Shown: piece by piece, positions 27,801 through 42,800 of the stretch
Numbering within the stretch: position 1 is the first letter of the stretch
How the letters are laid out: each line of letters begins with the position of its first letter
Source: Salvator merianae
Lineage: Eukaryota > Chordata > Lepidosauria > Squamata > Teiidae
Reading direction: 5' to 3'
DNA length: 64,000 nt
NCBI GenBank assembly: GCA_003586115.2
Contig: QVOM02000042.1
Coordinates: forward strand, 74,473,673 to 74,537,672
Position numbers and translations under genes: made by a program
Notes under the pieces: model-generated
Told to the model about the DNA's origin: nothing
The model's input: the letters and a program-made list of their open reading frames with translations, nothing else
The model's database searches: none

Positions 27801-30800
27801 CCTGGATTTAAATATCTTTCTGGAATTCTGACTGCAAAATTTGGGGCCAAGGAACTAATTTTCTATAAAATGGAAAGGAAAAGTTTGGGTTCCAAGGAAT
27901 ATTCTTTTTCTGAGAAGAAAAAGTGATACCCTTTAATCATCATCATCATCAAACCTGCTCATCATAACCAGTCAAGATGAAGCAAGAAAGCACCAGGTAG
28001 TGCCAGGATAGCCTTTTTTTTAAAGAACCAGCCAGATCGTGTAGATGGCTTTGGAGCTCTTGTCTGGGTGCAGAAGAGTTTATTCCCTGCCGGTCCATTG
28101 ATGTATATCTGGCAAATTGGATCATTAGAAAAGCTAACCCTAACCAGGCCATGTGAGATCAGTGGCAATCCTCCTGAAAAGAAAGCTTACAGAAGATTTA
28201 CAAAGCAGCTACACAATTCTGCAACTAGGTTACTTGTATCAAGGTGGCCTGATATTTTTTTTAAAAGCAGAGCAGATTTTATACCTTTTTAAAAGGCACA
28301 CACACTTTGAACAGCTTATTGAATGCATGTACATGTTTGCTTCAAATGCAAACACTCTGGACAAATATTGGCAGTGTTTGGTTCAAAAATGAACATTACA
28401 AACACCCTCTGTTTGCTGTGAGCTGAGTTCGACAAGAATAAATTTGCTATATCTCTGTTTGGTTCTGTTTACTATCACAAAGGTAAATGGACATTGCTAA
28501 GCTGTATATTACTGGTTGCTGGTGTAATGGCTGTAGGCTCAGTAGTGTTTCTAGGGGTTACTTCAAGACTCTCAAAGCTTCTGATATCTACCCCACCATT
28601 CATTGCCAGGGGTAAAGAAGATGCCAGAAGGGAAAACTGAGAAGAAAGCCAGTTGACATCTGTGGGATGTAGTGTGAGGTTTTATTTTCTAGTGTATGGT
28701 ATTATCTTTATATAGAATAGTTCAATGGTTGGACTAGTAAATTATATGTGCAGGCCAGTCTCACAGAGTTATTTAAAATTTTGGCATATATTTTCCAGAA
28801 CTTAATTCCATTATATATGAATAAGATTGCAATCTGAAACTTTGAAATCAGAAAAATAGAAAATCAGACTCATTTTTTGAAGCAGGTGAGTTGCAGAAAA
28901 CTGGTAAAATAATAAGCAAGAGATTATTTCTTCTAAGGTATTTATTATTTAGTTGTGAGGTCAGAGTTAATTATACTGTAAATCTTTATATGGCCTTTCA
29001 AGTCAGCATTGTCAGTTAATTTTACTACAGGGGCAACCATTGAATTCAGCTGAGACTTTTCAAAATATTTGTCAAAATTGGAAAAAAAGATTAACACCTT
29101 CTCATAATTGTGTATCTCCTTTTTCAACTTGTGCAATACTTTTGCCAGAAGCCATAACATATGTGTTCAAATTGTAATTTAATTTATTTTCTTTTAATTG
29201 GCTAACATCTAAGAAATATTTTCTCTGTCTCTTCTGGTGCTTTCACTCACTTTTGTTCTTCCTTAGAGTATTGCAGATCAACTCTTTTCCTGCTGCTTCA
29301 TTAGAATGTTCTTTTATCCCTTGTTAGATGAATTGGCACCTGTTTTGGAGTGTTTTATGGCACATTAGCAAGCTTTCAGTCTATATAATGCTCCGCGATG
29401 TGCCTTCTTGAATTAATTATAAGAATAATTATTTCAAGATGTCATATTGGGTACTTTTCTTATAATGGACACCTTGGAGCCTAATGTACACAGACTTTTT
29501 CTTAGAACTCATATATTTTAAATTTCTATTATTAGAGCAGTAAACATAATCTATGAGAATGCTAGTGGCAAAAAGCTTTAATTATAAAATAAAATTTGGC
29601 ATGGGATTCTCTGTCAGTAATTGGATAATCAAATCTATTAAGATGATGTGTTGGTGTTGATATTGATGATGATGATGATGATTTTACTATCAGTTGATTC
29701 TCAGTCCAGTCCAGAGATGTGCAGAACTAGGTTTTGCTGTTTGGTTCATAATGAACCCAAACAAGCTACCCTTGGATCCAGAAATACAGGATCTACTGGC
29801 TGGTTTAGGTTTGGTTTAAAATAAGAGAAGCCTTTCAGAAACCAGGCCACAATCCAACATCCTCTCTCAGAGTGCCCGCTATTTGCTTCTGGGCATTCTC
29901 AAGCAGAACATGAAGGCAAAACCCTCATCTGAGCTAGACTCCCTGCATATGGTCTTTAGAGGCTTCCTGCCTGTGTCTCTAACCCAAAGATAGTACCTAG
30001 ACATCCAATCTAGTAGCTATCGGTATGCCTATTCTCCATTAATTTGTCCAGCCCATAACTAAAGCCATCCAAGCAGGGGGCTGTCACCACCCCTTCTGGT
30101 AATAAATTCCATAGACAAATGACACACTGTCAGTCCTAACTTTTCTGCCTATTAGCTTCATAGAGTGACCCCTGATTCTAGTGTTGTGTGATAAAGTGTA
30201 TTTTTTCCCAATCTACCTTTTCCACACTATGCATGATTTTATAAACTTCAGTCAAGTCTCTCCCTACCTTAAGTGCTATTTTTCTAAGCAGAAGAGCCCT
30301 AGAGGTTGCAGCCAGATTTCGTAAGGGAGGTGTTCCAGCCTCCTGATCATTCTGGTTGCCCTTTTCTACACTTTTTCCAGTGCCAAAATATCCTTCCTGA
30401 GATGTGATGCCCAGAATTGTACACAGTATTCCAAATATGGCCTCACCATAGATTTATAAAGAAGCATAATGATGCATACAGCTTTATTTTCTATGCCCTT
30501 CCTAATTATTCCTAGGATTAAATTTGCTTTTTTCACTGCAGCTAAACATTGGGTTGACATCTTCTTTGAACTGTCTCCTAGAACTCCAAGATCATTTTCC
30601 TGGTTTGTCACAGGAACTCAGGTTCTATCGATTTATAGATTTTTTTTTTTTTTGTCCCAGTGTGCATCACCTTGCATTTACTATCATTCAGATTCATTTG
30701 CCACTTAGTTACCCAAGAGCCCCAATGTCAGGGGGTCCCCCTGGAGCTCTTTAAAAACTCTTTCAGTTTTCACTATCCAAATAATTTGGTGTCATCAGCA

Positions 30801-33800
30801 AACCTTGCTGTTTCACTGCTTATTCCTACTTCTAGATCATTTACGAATAAATAAAAAAGCACAGATGGAATCTTGGGGGACTCCACATTTTGCTTCCCTC
30901 CATTTGGAGACTTGCCCATTTATCACCACTCTGTTTCTTATCCTTTTACCAGTTACCAACCCAGGACAGAACCTAATGAGTTTATTCAAGAACCTTTGGT
31001 GAGGGACTTTATTAAAAAGTTTTCTGAAAGTCCAGATAGGCAAGTTCAACTGGAACCCCTTTATCCATGTGCTTATTCACACCTCTAAAGAATTCTAGAA
31101 AGTTAATAAGGCATAATTTATCCTTGTAGAAGCCAAACTGATTTTCCTTCAGCAAGACATGCTCCTCTCTGTGCACACTAATTTTATCTTTAATGATGGT
31201 TTCCATCACTTTACCTAGAACTATTGTTAAGCTGACTGGTTTGTAATTTCCTTAGTCACCCTGGATCCGTTTTTGAAGATTTACATTTTCTACCTTATTA
31301 TGCATTCTTCAGGCACAGAGTCTGATCTTAAGGATATTTATTTGTCAAACCACCTCCCATTGCATTCGTGGCCTCCCTGCCTTTTCTCCTCATGCCCATG
31401 GTCTTCTGCCTTCTTGTGACTACGCTTTCCTCTCTTCTCCCATGGCACTTGCCACTCACATTGTAAAAGATATGCTGGAACTACCTGCTGGACTGGATGG
31501 TTGCTGTTGGCTGAGTGGTCCTTCTGGGAGGGCTTGTAGTACTCTATTGTTGGAATGCCTAGGGACCTATCTGTTGGTCAGGTGGAGCTTCAGAGGACCA
31601 TGTAACAGCAGCAGCCTGGCCTAGCTGATTGGTCCAGCACCTGATTTATGTTGTTGTTGAGAGATTTGGGGAGGGGGAGAGGAGGGAGGAGGTTGAACTA
31701 GACAAACATGTTCTTTCTGAACACTTGAAGGTTCATTGGGGGTGTCCGTGGGGTTTGGTCCAGTTCATCTAGAATCTTTTGATGCATCTTTAATGCAGTC
31801 CTTTGTAAACAAATAATCAGAAGTATGTAAATTTGGATGGTTACTTTCTTTATACCTAATTTAATGTTAAGTATTGCATTGGGTCCTCTAAAATTATTAA
31901 ACAATGACAAAGTTGAAGGTAATTTATTTATATTTCCATTTCCCAGCAGTTAAAATTCATTCTACTCTTAAGCTTCTCTTCAGGTGCCAGTTTTATTTAG
32001 GCAACAAAGAAAGCACTGTAATCAGTGGATCACTAAGACTACTTATTCTAATAATTGAAAGCATAGGGTCTGTTAAGTGTTTACACGATCTCTTGTGAGC
32101 TTTCAGTGAACCAGAAAAGCTACAGTCTCAGGAAATGAACATGTAGTTTAAAGGAAGTAGTTTATTATATATCAGCTTCTTCACAAGTGTATAGAAAAAG
32201 TAATGTCTACAGCCAAGAAAAACAATCAATACTTTTAGTTGAATGAAAATTTCAAAAAAGGATGAAGCTAAATTTAATATGCTTTCTCTTATGAATCTGT
32301 AATAGGAGTGAGCATAGCTCAGTAATAGAGCAAGTACCTGGAACCCAGAGGATTGTGAGTTTTATTCCTAGTATTTCCCAGAAGATGATAACCAAGCACT
32401 GATATATCTGTCAAGAGAACCTGCATGGATGTATCTGTATGATCACCAGGAGTCAGTTCTGATTCATTGATACCAAATAATAATAACAAATATCTAACCC
32501 CTTTGAAACAAAATCGAAATCTAAACTTTCAAGAAAGTCTGATGATTTAAAAAACATTTTCAGTACAAATTATTCTATTTTCAAAACTGTTATTTTTCAG
32601 GTTCAACAACATCTTAGATTATAGCCATCCTTGGCATAACATTGTCCCACAAAACTATGTTATACAAGTAATTGCTACCTATGGAAAACAGGGGGTTAAG
32701 GGAACCTTGCAGACCCTGTCTGCTTGTCTAAGTCACTGGCACCTCAGGGACTAAATCCCAAACTGCAAGTTTCTTGGATTGTATTCAGCAAAGGAAGTTA
32801 CATCTTACAAAAGTTGTATTATTCAAGGAAAGTTGCATATTACTAATCATATAAGGGTAAACCGAGTTACACAAGAACAAGCCTAACAGAACTGCTAGCT
32901 AGGAATGGGAAAGCCTTCCTGGGTATTCTAGAGGTGGGATCTACATGCCAGTACATGGCCCTAAACTCAGGCTGTAGTAGGGTGTGTAACAGACTAAAGA
33001 TTATTATAGATAATTACCATATGCACTACATGGTGGGGAAGGATTGGACCTCAGTTTTGCTTCTTGCTGAATTTGAATTAGATTGGGATGTAACTTTTAC
33101 TTTGCCCCCAAGAAGATCAGGGCTACTGACCACCTGAAGTGTGGATTGTGCTGTCACGTTTGTTTTCCCAAACTATGGAGGAGAACTGTTGAAAATGTCC
33201 CTTTTGTTTTGCTTTTGTATCTTCTGCTTTGAAATGCAGTTGACATCGTATTTTGAAGATTACCTTTATAAGTTTTGGAATTATCCCTACCAGGTACAAT
33301 TAAAGATTTTTTTGTTTGTCTTTTTTTCATTTTTATCTTATCTATCAAAGTTAAAAATACTGGAATATACTGATTATGGCATCTAAGGAGTCATAGTACC
33401 TATTTAAATAAGAAAAACATCTATAGATCTTGATGTTTTGTTAATTAGGAGTAAACTTCATTTAGCTAGATAATATTATTTTTTCCTTCTGGAAAATGAA
33501 GATATTTATGATTGTTTGGAGAGGGCTCTATAACAAAACAAGTTCACGTAGTCACTGCCTGTTAATTACTTGTTTATTTATTTATTGCATTTATGTTCTA
33601 CCCTCTAGTCTCAGGTCAAGTTATAGCAGTCCAAACTGATAATGCAAATTTAAAAAACAAGCTAAAAGCAGTTAAAAACACTACATTACCTGGAAATGGA
33701 AAGCTACTTCTTCATCCAAGTGAATGTGGAAATAACTTTCCACAGAGTTAGGAATGTTCATTATGGGAATGATAAGTCACCGGTAGATTATGTGCTTTTT

Positions 33801-36800
33801 TGGTTTTAACTTTTTCTCCTGTATAGAGTATGGTTTTTTGTATTTTTTTTAAAATCAATCGTTTAATATTGTTTTAGGAAAAGTTTGGATCTAAGGGTGA
33901 ACTATAATTCAAATAAGTAATAATGCACTGTTTCCAGATGTTAGTTTTTTTTGAGTTTTTTTAGCCAGGAGGTGATTAGATTTTTTTTAATGAAAATTGT
34001 GTTAGAACGTTCCTGAAAAGACTTTTATCTTTGGAAGTCAGTCACTTTTTCATTTCTCTTTGTGTTTTTGTTTGAAATGCATATGTCTGTGGATAGTAAT
34101 AACAAGAACATATTCTGAGTACTGGAAGTAAAACCGTGGCATAGATAATCCCACTAGGTTTATTTTAAAGTTTTAGATTATAGTTATTAATAATGACAGT
34201 AAAAAACAGACAAAAAAAACAAGACCATGTAACTTTTAAATCAAACTTTCAGGCACAAAAGTTGATTAAATAAGTTGATTAACTGCATTTTTACTTCTTA
34301 ATTTAAATGTAAATAACCATATATGTGTTTTTATTTTCTCAATAGAATTGTAGAATTGTCATTTTTCTCTTAAAACATTTTAATCTCTATTATAGTAGTC
34401 CATTGGACACATCCCTAATCAGTAAAGAACTGTACTGTTACTTCTCGATTTCATCAATTGCTGTTTATACTATGTAAAGCAAGAGGCAAAACCTACATAG
34501 TATGTTTATGATGCCGTGGAAGAGCCCAAAGTCTGCAAGAATTGCATGATCCAGCACCCATTGTGCCTCCATCCCACTTTAGAGAGATGAAAAGTACTGC
34601 CAGAACTGTTTTTTTTGCACAGGCCTGGAGAAAACACTTTGACTGCACTTTCCTGGCTAATGGCTACCATGTGATCTCACCTGTGCTACTTTCTAGCAAT
34701 CTGCCTGGTCCTTTTCAGAAACACAGAAAATGATGGACTTCTGGGATCACTCCCTGTGCATTTTGAAATGCACCTGGGCAAAAACATAAGCAAAAGAAGA
34801 GTAGAAGGAATGTACAAATAGCATACTTCCTGCTTCCAGAGGCAGAGCCTAAAAGCACCAATATATGTCATCGTATAACTCTTGCCCATGTTACTAAACT
34901 GTGATCTCTGGACTACTGTACTCTGAACAGTGTATCAATTTAGATGATCTGTGCAAAGATTTCAGAGGAGGTGGGAATAAATGTGCAAGGTCCTGTAATT
35001 CATTTTTACGTCCTGATTATGGATATGATAGTTGAGATCACTAACATAATTCTTCACTGTTGACTTTGATAGTGGAGGTCTACTATCTATCCATTTCAGT
35101 GGCCTAATCCAGCGGTCCCTGATACTCACGATACAGTGCTGATCACTGAAGAAATGCAAGCATTTTACCACATTAGAAAGATAAAGAGTATAGTTCTTAC
35201 AGTCTGATACTATGGTTATTAAACTGGGGAGGTTAGGATACATTGAGTATGAAGGTGGCTGATCTGTACTGACTTCGCAGGATATCTTGACCTCTTGTGT
35301 GAACCTTTTTAGAGGTAGCACAGTTTTGTATAACTCTACTGTGCAGTTTGGCTGCTGCTTGGGAATATTGACTGTTTATTGATACCAGGTAAAGTCAGAT
35401 TGTGTCAGGCTTTTTGAGTTCGTCATTGACCTATACAGATCAGAATGTAAAAAGTATCTATGAGTATAGGTTTATATTGATATTTTACTTGTTTTTAACT
35501 GCAGTATTTTATTTACTCTAGGTAGCTATATGTGATTGTGGATGGGTGAGATACAAATTTAATAAATGAGTAAAAGACCTTCCTCACATGTTGCCTTCCC
35601 AAACAGAAGACTGCAGTTTGGGGATTATGGGGTTTTGGCCAACAACATCTAGAGAGCTCCAGCTTGGTGGAGTCTGCTTCAGTTCACCAGTTTGTCAGAG
35701 TTTGTGGCCCTAAGATGTGACAAATATGATGTCTCTTCCAAGGCCTCCCTTAATATTTGGAATTGCTTTATATTGTCTACTTGCCTGGCAACATTTGAGT
35801 GGTGAGGAGAGGTAGTAGTTATATAGTTTTGGGAACAGACTGTTGAAGGTACATTTTCAGAAGGACTTTGTTACATGTCATGTCTTCTTGTGTGAGTGAG
35901 AATGCGTGCATGTCATTTTTCTAGTCCTGGCTGCATAACAACTTCTAAGCAACTTTGCAGTTCGTACAGTATGGAAATATAGTTTCTCCTGAAATCATGA
36001 TTGAGAAGTGCTAATATGGTCAGTCCTCTTTGTTGTCTTTGACTGGCAGGAAAAGGAAGTATCAGATACCTTGGTATATTGGAAGAAGTCTCACAATTGC
36101 TACAGTATTACTTTGTCCCACCTACTAAACTTGGGAAGGAAGTTTGTATAAAATTTATTGCTGCTACTGTCTGCTTGAAAAAGATACATTAACTCAATTC
36201 CAGGAAAAGAGCTTTACAGAGTTAACAAAGTGCTAGGCCAGATAGGATGCAGTTTTGCATTTGTGTGTCTGTGGTAGGGAGTCTATTCTTTGTTTCACCC
36301 CTTTATAACTGTAAGGTACTCCTGTGCTGGACATAACAGGTAGCTTACTGTGATGATATTGCAGGGGAACCGGGTCAGTAGTCCCTGAGGGCAGGTATGA
36401 ACTTATCTTCAGAATAGGTGCTTTGACTATGAGTGGATAATTCATACTTGTAGTCTTCACTAAAATCTGTATATGGTTGACAGTAAATGAAATCCTTCTT
36501 CCCCATAAGAAATAGCCAGTACAGAGTGCTTAGAGTCTCAGAACGTTTCTCAGATTAAATAATGCATGTAACACTTACAAACACACACTCATGAAGGCAG
36601 CACTGCTTTCTCTCTCCATTTTTTTTGTGTTCTCACAGAAAGCAGTTGCTGACACCACTGTTTCAGTTCTCTGCTTCTTTTGTGTTGCACGGTGAGTGGT
36701 TGACGTCCAGGAGAGCACAACAATGATATGACTCCTGTATAGAGGAATCCTCATTTTTTTGCCCAACTGAGAATGCAGAAAGCAAAAGTAGAAAAAACCG

Positions 36801-39800
36801 GGAAGCTGGAATTGTGAGTTCCTATACGTATTACTGCTATAGTATCTCACTGGATCGTAGATGCTCTCTGAACTCCACAAGGAGAGTACAGTTCTCTTGC
36901 AATACTGTATGGCAGAATTCAGTGGAGTATTTGCAGTACAGAAAGGAAGTGGCTGCCAGTGTAGAGAGGATAAGTAGAGTTGCCCTGACAAGTCAGCAGT
37001 TTTAACTGAATTTTGGTATGTAGTGGCAGTTTTATTTATGATGAAGGTCTTTACATGAAACAATACTGTGTGAACACTTCCTGTAGAAACGTTTTGTGTT
37101 AAGGGACATGGAGAGGACTTGCTAGTTCTTCATTGTGCATTGTCCCACAAAAAAACCAATGCACCCTGAATGTGGTTTACATCACATAGACTCATATTGG
37201 CTTCCATTGGCATTAAATACACAAATTGGTAGTGGTAGGGCCAATGAATAAATAAAAACACACTGATAGGCCCATACAGTCCCCTTAAGTATAGTATCAG
37301 TATACTATAATAACTAGCAGTCATAGCATATAGCACTGTTATGAGTCTTCAAACAATCTGTTATATGTGTTTTCCCCAATATCCATATAGCAATCCTTAC
37401 AGTCATGTAGAGAGTGAGGAGGTAAGGTTTAAGTCGGGAACTTGTAGATTACAGTTGAGTTTCATGTCTGCTTCAGAAATCTTGTCCAGTTCAGTAATCT
37501 ATAATCACAGCACTTTATTCAAAAACATAATGGCAGCAGACTTGATAGGATAACTCTGTACTCCAGCAAATGAAAGCAGAGGTACGTTTCTTGTATACAG
37601 TCCAAAAAATACAATTATGTAAGTATAGTTTTAGGATGTCCCTGCCATGGGAAAGGTGCCTGCAAAAAGCAGGCTGATGCCATGTGTGGTTTGGCTGTGC
37701 TAGCCACAAATTGATTATTTTTCACCCATTGAATTAGGTGTTAAGCCCTTTTGTGAAACTGAACATTGTTTCAGGTCCCTTGGAAACTAGGGGTATTTGG
37801 GAGAGATTTGGTATAGTTCAATACCAAACAGAGCCTCACAAAAATAAAAGTAAAGCAGTAGTGCTTAAAACTTCCTTTTGGCAAGTGGTGCTAAATCTGG
37901 ATAATGTTTTTGAAGCAGTTCAGTAGCTGAGGCAGCTCTGCAGCATCCAGTGTTTATACCATTACTAGCAAGGAGCGGTTATTGGTGGGAAGCTTCAGAA
38001 ACTGCTGCTCTCCTTTTGCTGTTTCATGCATGGCTTGGCTTCGTTTTGTGCTCTGCTGAAACAGAGAGCCAGCCTCCCTGCAAAGTTCCTGGAAACCTCC
38101 CAGTTTAGCCACCTTCTTTCCTCTAAGTCCCACAAATTGCACTCCATTTTGCCCCCTCCTAATCTTCCCCAGGCTCCAAGTTATGTTTCCTAGTTTGCAA
38201 TCACTTGCTTTGGTCTCCTCCAGCCCACAAACCTGTTTCCTATTCTTTAGACCTCCACTTTGTTCTCTTATTTGGCACCTGCAGGCATTCCCAGTATAGA
38301 CTTATGGATATATAGTTGCCTTTGTTGGTTGCCTTTGTTGGTTGCCTTGAACCGTTTGTGAAGTAAGTCGCACATAGGCATACAAATATATAAGTAAATA
38401 GGGAACTAAACATTATGTGTATATGCATAAAAATACAGACTTAAGAATCCTAGAAGGCTCCGTTTATCATAAAGTGAGGATAGGATCCTTTTCACTTTTA
38501 ACTAGGCCTGCCAGTAAGAGTAGCTGAACCTTTTTCTCTCTTTTTTTTGCTTATTTCCGTGTTGTTTCTTTCCTTTCCCCCTGGTCTTGCTTCAGTACAA
38601 AAGTACATGACATTGAGAAATGCCTGAATCACTGGTCTATGGAGGGATAAACTGTAGTTCCTCAATTCTAGTGGATACTAGAATGATGGACAAATTCCTG
38701 TAACTCCTATAACTCTCAGTTTAGATAGACTATTATCTTACAGTTGGTGGAAGTGAGTGGTAGGGATAGTATGATACTCTGTAGCTTTTAACTCCATGTG
38801 TGATAAATTAGTACAGTTCAGGTGTTCAGTAAAGTTGGCTTTCATGTTAATATAGCTGTGACCCATGCATATGTTTTCTGATCTGGAGTTGGGAAAGTTA
38901 GTGGGTGAGTAAAAGGAGTCCTGGTTGGTTAGATTTATTTTTCAGAAAATTAAATGAAACAGTGGTCCGCAAAATAATTGTCATGACTTTGTCCTTTTTA
39001 GTTTTGACAGTGCCTTCATGCTTACATTTATGATTGAAGTAAATTTGCATTCATATTTATATTATTACCTATTTGAACTTTTATGTATTTTGTAAGATAT
39101 TTTGTGATTCGGTTTTAAGTTATTTCTGTTATTGTTACATATCGTTCATGATTAACTTATAATCTGTTTTACTACATAATGACTTTTTTCCTAGTTTTTA
39201 TATATAAAAACAGTCAGTTCACCCTCCCATTATGAATTCCTATTCTCCAATTTTTAAAAGAAAGACCTTCACATGTGGCTCCTGTGAAGAAATCAGTGGA
39301 AGTGAAAACTTGTCCATTGCCTTCTATTGAAAAATTTAAACGCCATTATGTTTCTGAATTGTTGTTCTGGCATAAGCATTTAGCATGGATTGTAATGAGA
39401 ATGTCATCCTTTGGTATGAGACCAATTATTTCATTTTTTATAATGCTTGTAACTGTCTCATCTTTGTGTTTATGAATATTAAAAGAATAGTCCCTTAACT
39501 CTAAGGTAAGAGCAGAATAGCACAATACCAAAAAGTCTTAAAAAATTGTTGTTTGTCATTTGTAACTCTGACGAGCCTCCTCCAGTGGCATAACTTTCAG
39601 TGGTTCTGGCCTATTTTTATTGGCATGTGAAAACGAGTCTAAGTGATGTTTGTGAGAAAGGTAGATAGAAAATCTTAAGAACTGAGTCAAGATTCTAGAA
39701 CAACAAAATTCCTGTTTATATTTGCAGATAATATTTAAAGCAGTATAATGTTTGCTGTGTGACTGCTTTGCAATGCTTTGGAGCTGTCGTTTATGCACTC

Positions 39801-42800
39801 TCATATTTTACTTACCATAATTTACGATGACTGGCAGTGTGGGAAAGAAAAATGTCTTCAATATTGTTATGTGGCCAGGTAGTTTGAAATAAAAAACATG
39901 ACGTAATCCCATTAGAAGCTCTCTGCAAGGCGAACTGCTGTATTTTCTCAGCCTCTTCTCTTCACCAGCAGTCTGTGCAAAATACAGGCCTACTTCCAAG
40001 GAGCTTTGTAAGGTCTGCTATGAAGATATTAGTTTGCTGTAGATGATCTCTGGTGAACTTCCGGCAGGTGTGAACTGCAGGAGTGTACTGAGAACTGACA
40101 TTTGTTATTTAAGTTTGGAAATGGAGTGTAGAAATAAAGAACTAGGTGCGTAGATATATCAAATATTGGTCTTGAGAACCTCATGTCTTTTGGCAGTGTA
40201 GCTTGTCCTATACGTTCCAGATTTCTAATTGAAGGAGAAGCAAGGTTGAACCTTTGTATAACATTTAGATAATGTGCATCATAATTTACATTTTAATTTT
40301 GAGAATAAGAAGCATGCGTTTGAAAACGCAGTTCCGCTTTTTAGAAAAAGACTTCTGATTCTGGGAAAAGGAAGTTGATCAACTTATTTGACTGCAGATA
40401 AGTAGAGTGCAGATTCTAAGAAATTACGGAAGGATTCCTTTCGTTTATGGCCAGCATTTTGACAGAGATTCCTGCAGCAGGCTGTGTTTGGTGGTTATTC
40501 TGCAGTCTCCTGCATGACCTCCCATGCTTCAGTGAATAGGTACAGCATTCCCTGGAACAGCTTGTCAGGGGTCATGGGAAGCTAGAGGAAGAAAGAAAAA
40601 GCAGCTGAATTTTTACCCTTTTCTTGTTATCCATTCAGTGGGATATCTTGTGAGTAGGATTGTACGTGAGACAGTTGGATCTAGCCCACTTTGCAAGTGA
40701 TAATGAAAGCTGCTTTGTTTTTTTAGAAGGAGGTGCCTGGAATTTGGAATTGCGGAAATCTTTGTATTGCTAAATTAACCCACATCTGTGAAGTATTACT
40801 ATGTGCCATGAACAGAAGAATGAACATATTTTCTGTTCTGTGCTAGGCATTGATATGAGGTCTTATAAATGACTAGTTTTTGCACTTCTATGTTGTACAT
40901 GAGATGTGGATAGTCTTCTCAACTGTTTTTTTTCTTTTGAAAACCTTTCTAGTTTCATTTATCATATTAAGTCAAACAACTTGAATTGTTTTGCTGGATT
41001 CTGGGAAGGATTGATTAGTTCCCCCCTTCATTCAAAGCTTTTGAAGAAGACTGACTTAAGAGAGTTTTCTGACACACACACAACACAAACCTTTATCCTA
41101 TAATGAAGCATATTAGGTGATGCTGGGCCAACTGATAACTTCCAGCCTAACCTTCCCCACAAGACTGATGTGAAAATAAATGGTGAAGAGCCATGCATAC
41201 TACCTTGACCTTATTACACAATAAAAATAGAGATGTAACACTGCCACGGTGACTTGTTGCTTGTGATCACTTTATGAATTTATCTAGTCACATTATGATA
41301 ACAATATAAATTATTGTTGTTCAATTGTTCAGTAGTATCTTACTCTTCATGACCCCATGGATCATAGCATGCCAGGCCCTTCTGTCCTCTGCTGTATCCC
41401 TAAGTTTGCCTAAGCTTATGTTTGTTGCTTTCATGACACAGTCTATCCATCTCATCCTTTGCTATCCCCTTCTCCTTTTGCCTTCAGTCTTTCCCAGTAT
41501 CAGGGTATTTTCCAGTGAGTCCTGTCTCATTGGGTGGCTGAAGTATTCAGTTTCAGTATTTGTCCTTCCAAAGAACAGTCAGTTCTTGCAGTCTAAGGGA
41601 CTCTCAAATGTCTTCTCCAGCACCACAGTTCGAAAGCGTAAATTCTTCAGTGCTCAGCTTTCCTCATGGTCCAACTCTCACAGTTGTACGTTTCTTCTGG
41701 AAAAACCATAGCTTAACTATATGGACCTTTGTTGGTTTTTTTGAAATGCTGTCCAGGTTTGCCATAGCTTTCCTCCCAGGTAACAAGTGTCCTTTAATTT
41801 AATGGCCACAGTCACTTTCAGCAGTGATCTTTGAGCCCCCCAAATAAAATCTGACACTGTTTCCATTTCTTCCCCCTCTTATCTGCCAGAAAGGGTTGGA
41901 ACTGGTTGTTGTGATCTTAGGTGTGTGTGTGTGTGTGTGCGTGTGCGTGTTTTAAATTTTGAGCTGCAAACCAGCTTTTGCTCTCTTCTTTTTCACCCTC
42001 ATCAAAAGGCTCTTTAATTCTTCTTTACTTTCTGCCATCAGAATGAGGTTGTTGATATTTTTCCTGGCAGTCTTAATTCTGGCTTTTGATTCATCCAGCT
42101 TGGCATTTTGCATGATGTACTCTGTATAGAAGTTAAATACGTAGAGTGATATAGCCTAATTGTAATCCTTTCCCAGCCATGAACCAATCAGTTGTTCCAT
42201 GTTTTACAGAATCCTCAGGAGACAAGGTGCTCTGGTATTCCCATCACTTTTAGAACTTGCCACAATTTGTTGTGATCCACACAGTCAAAGGCATAGTCAG
42301 TGAAGGAGAAATAGATATTTTTTCTGGAACTCCCTTGCTTTCTTCATAATCTAGCGAATGTTGGTGATTTGATCTCCAGTTCCTCTCCCTCTTCAAAAAC
42401 CATTTTGCACTTTTGGTAGTTCTCGGTTCACATATTGCTGAAGCTTAGATTATGAGCATAACCTTGCTAATGCATGAAATGAACACAGTTGCTCAGTAGT
42501 TTGAACATTCTTTGGCATTGCCCTCCTCTGGGATTAAAACATTAACTGACTTTTTCCAATCTTGTGGCCACAACTGAGTTTTCCAAATTTGCTGGCATAT
42601 TGATTGCAGAACTTTAACAGCATCTTCTCTTAGAATTGTTCTTTACAGCACTGAATTTTCGTTTTATCACCAGACTCTTCCACAGCCGAGCATCCTTTTG
42701 GCTTTGGCCCAGCCCCTTCTCTCTTTCCAGAGCTACTTGTAGTTTCCTCTGCTCTTCCCCAGTAATGTACTGGACACCTTGCAACCTGAGGGGGTCATCT

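Noticed and set aside
34962..35321. 119-codon minus-strand open frame
   Set aside because: No domain, repeat-family motif, splice signals or promoter context recognised; length is compatible with chance over 36 kb of intron.
36575..37063. 162-codon minus-strand open frame
   Set aside because: Irregular composition with no recognisable motif and no supporting neighbours; most likely chance. A protein search giving a strong conserved hit would change this.
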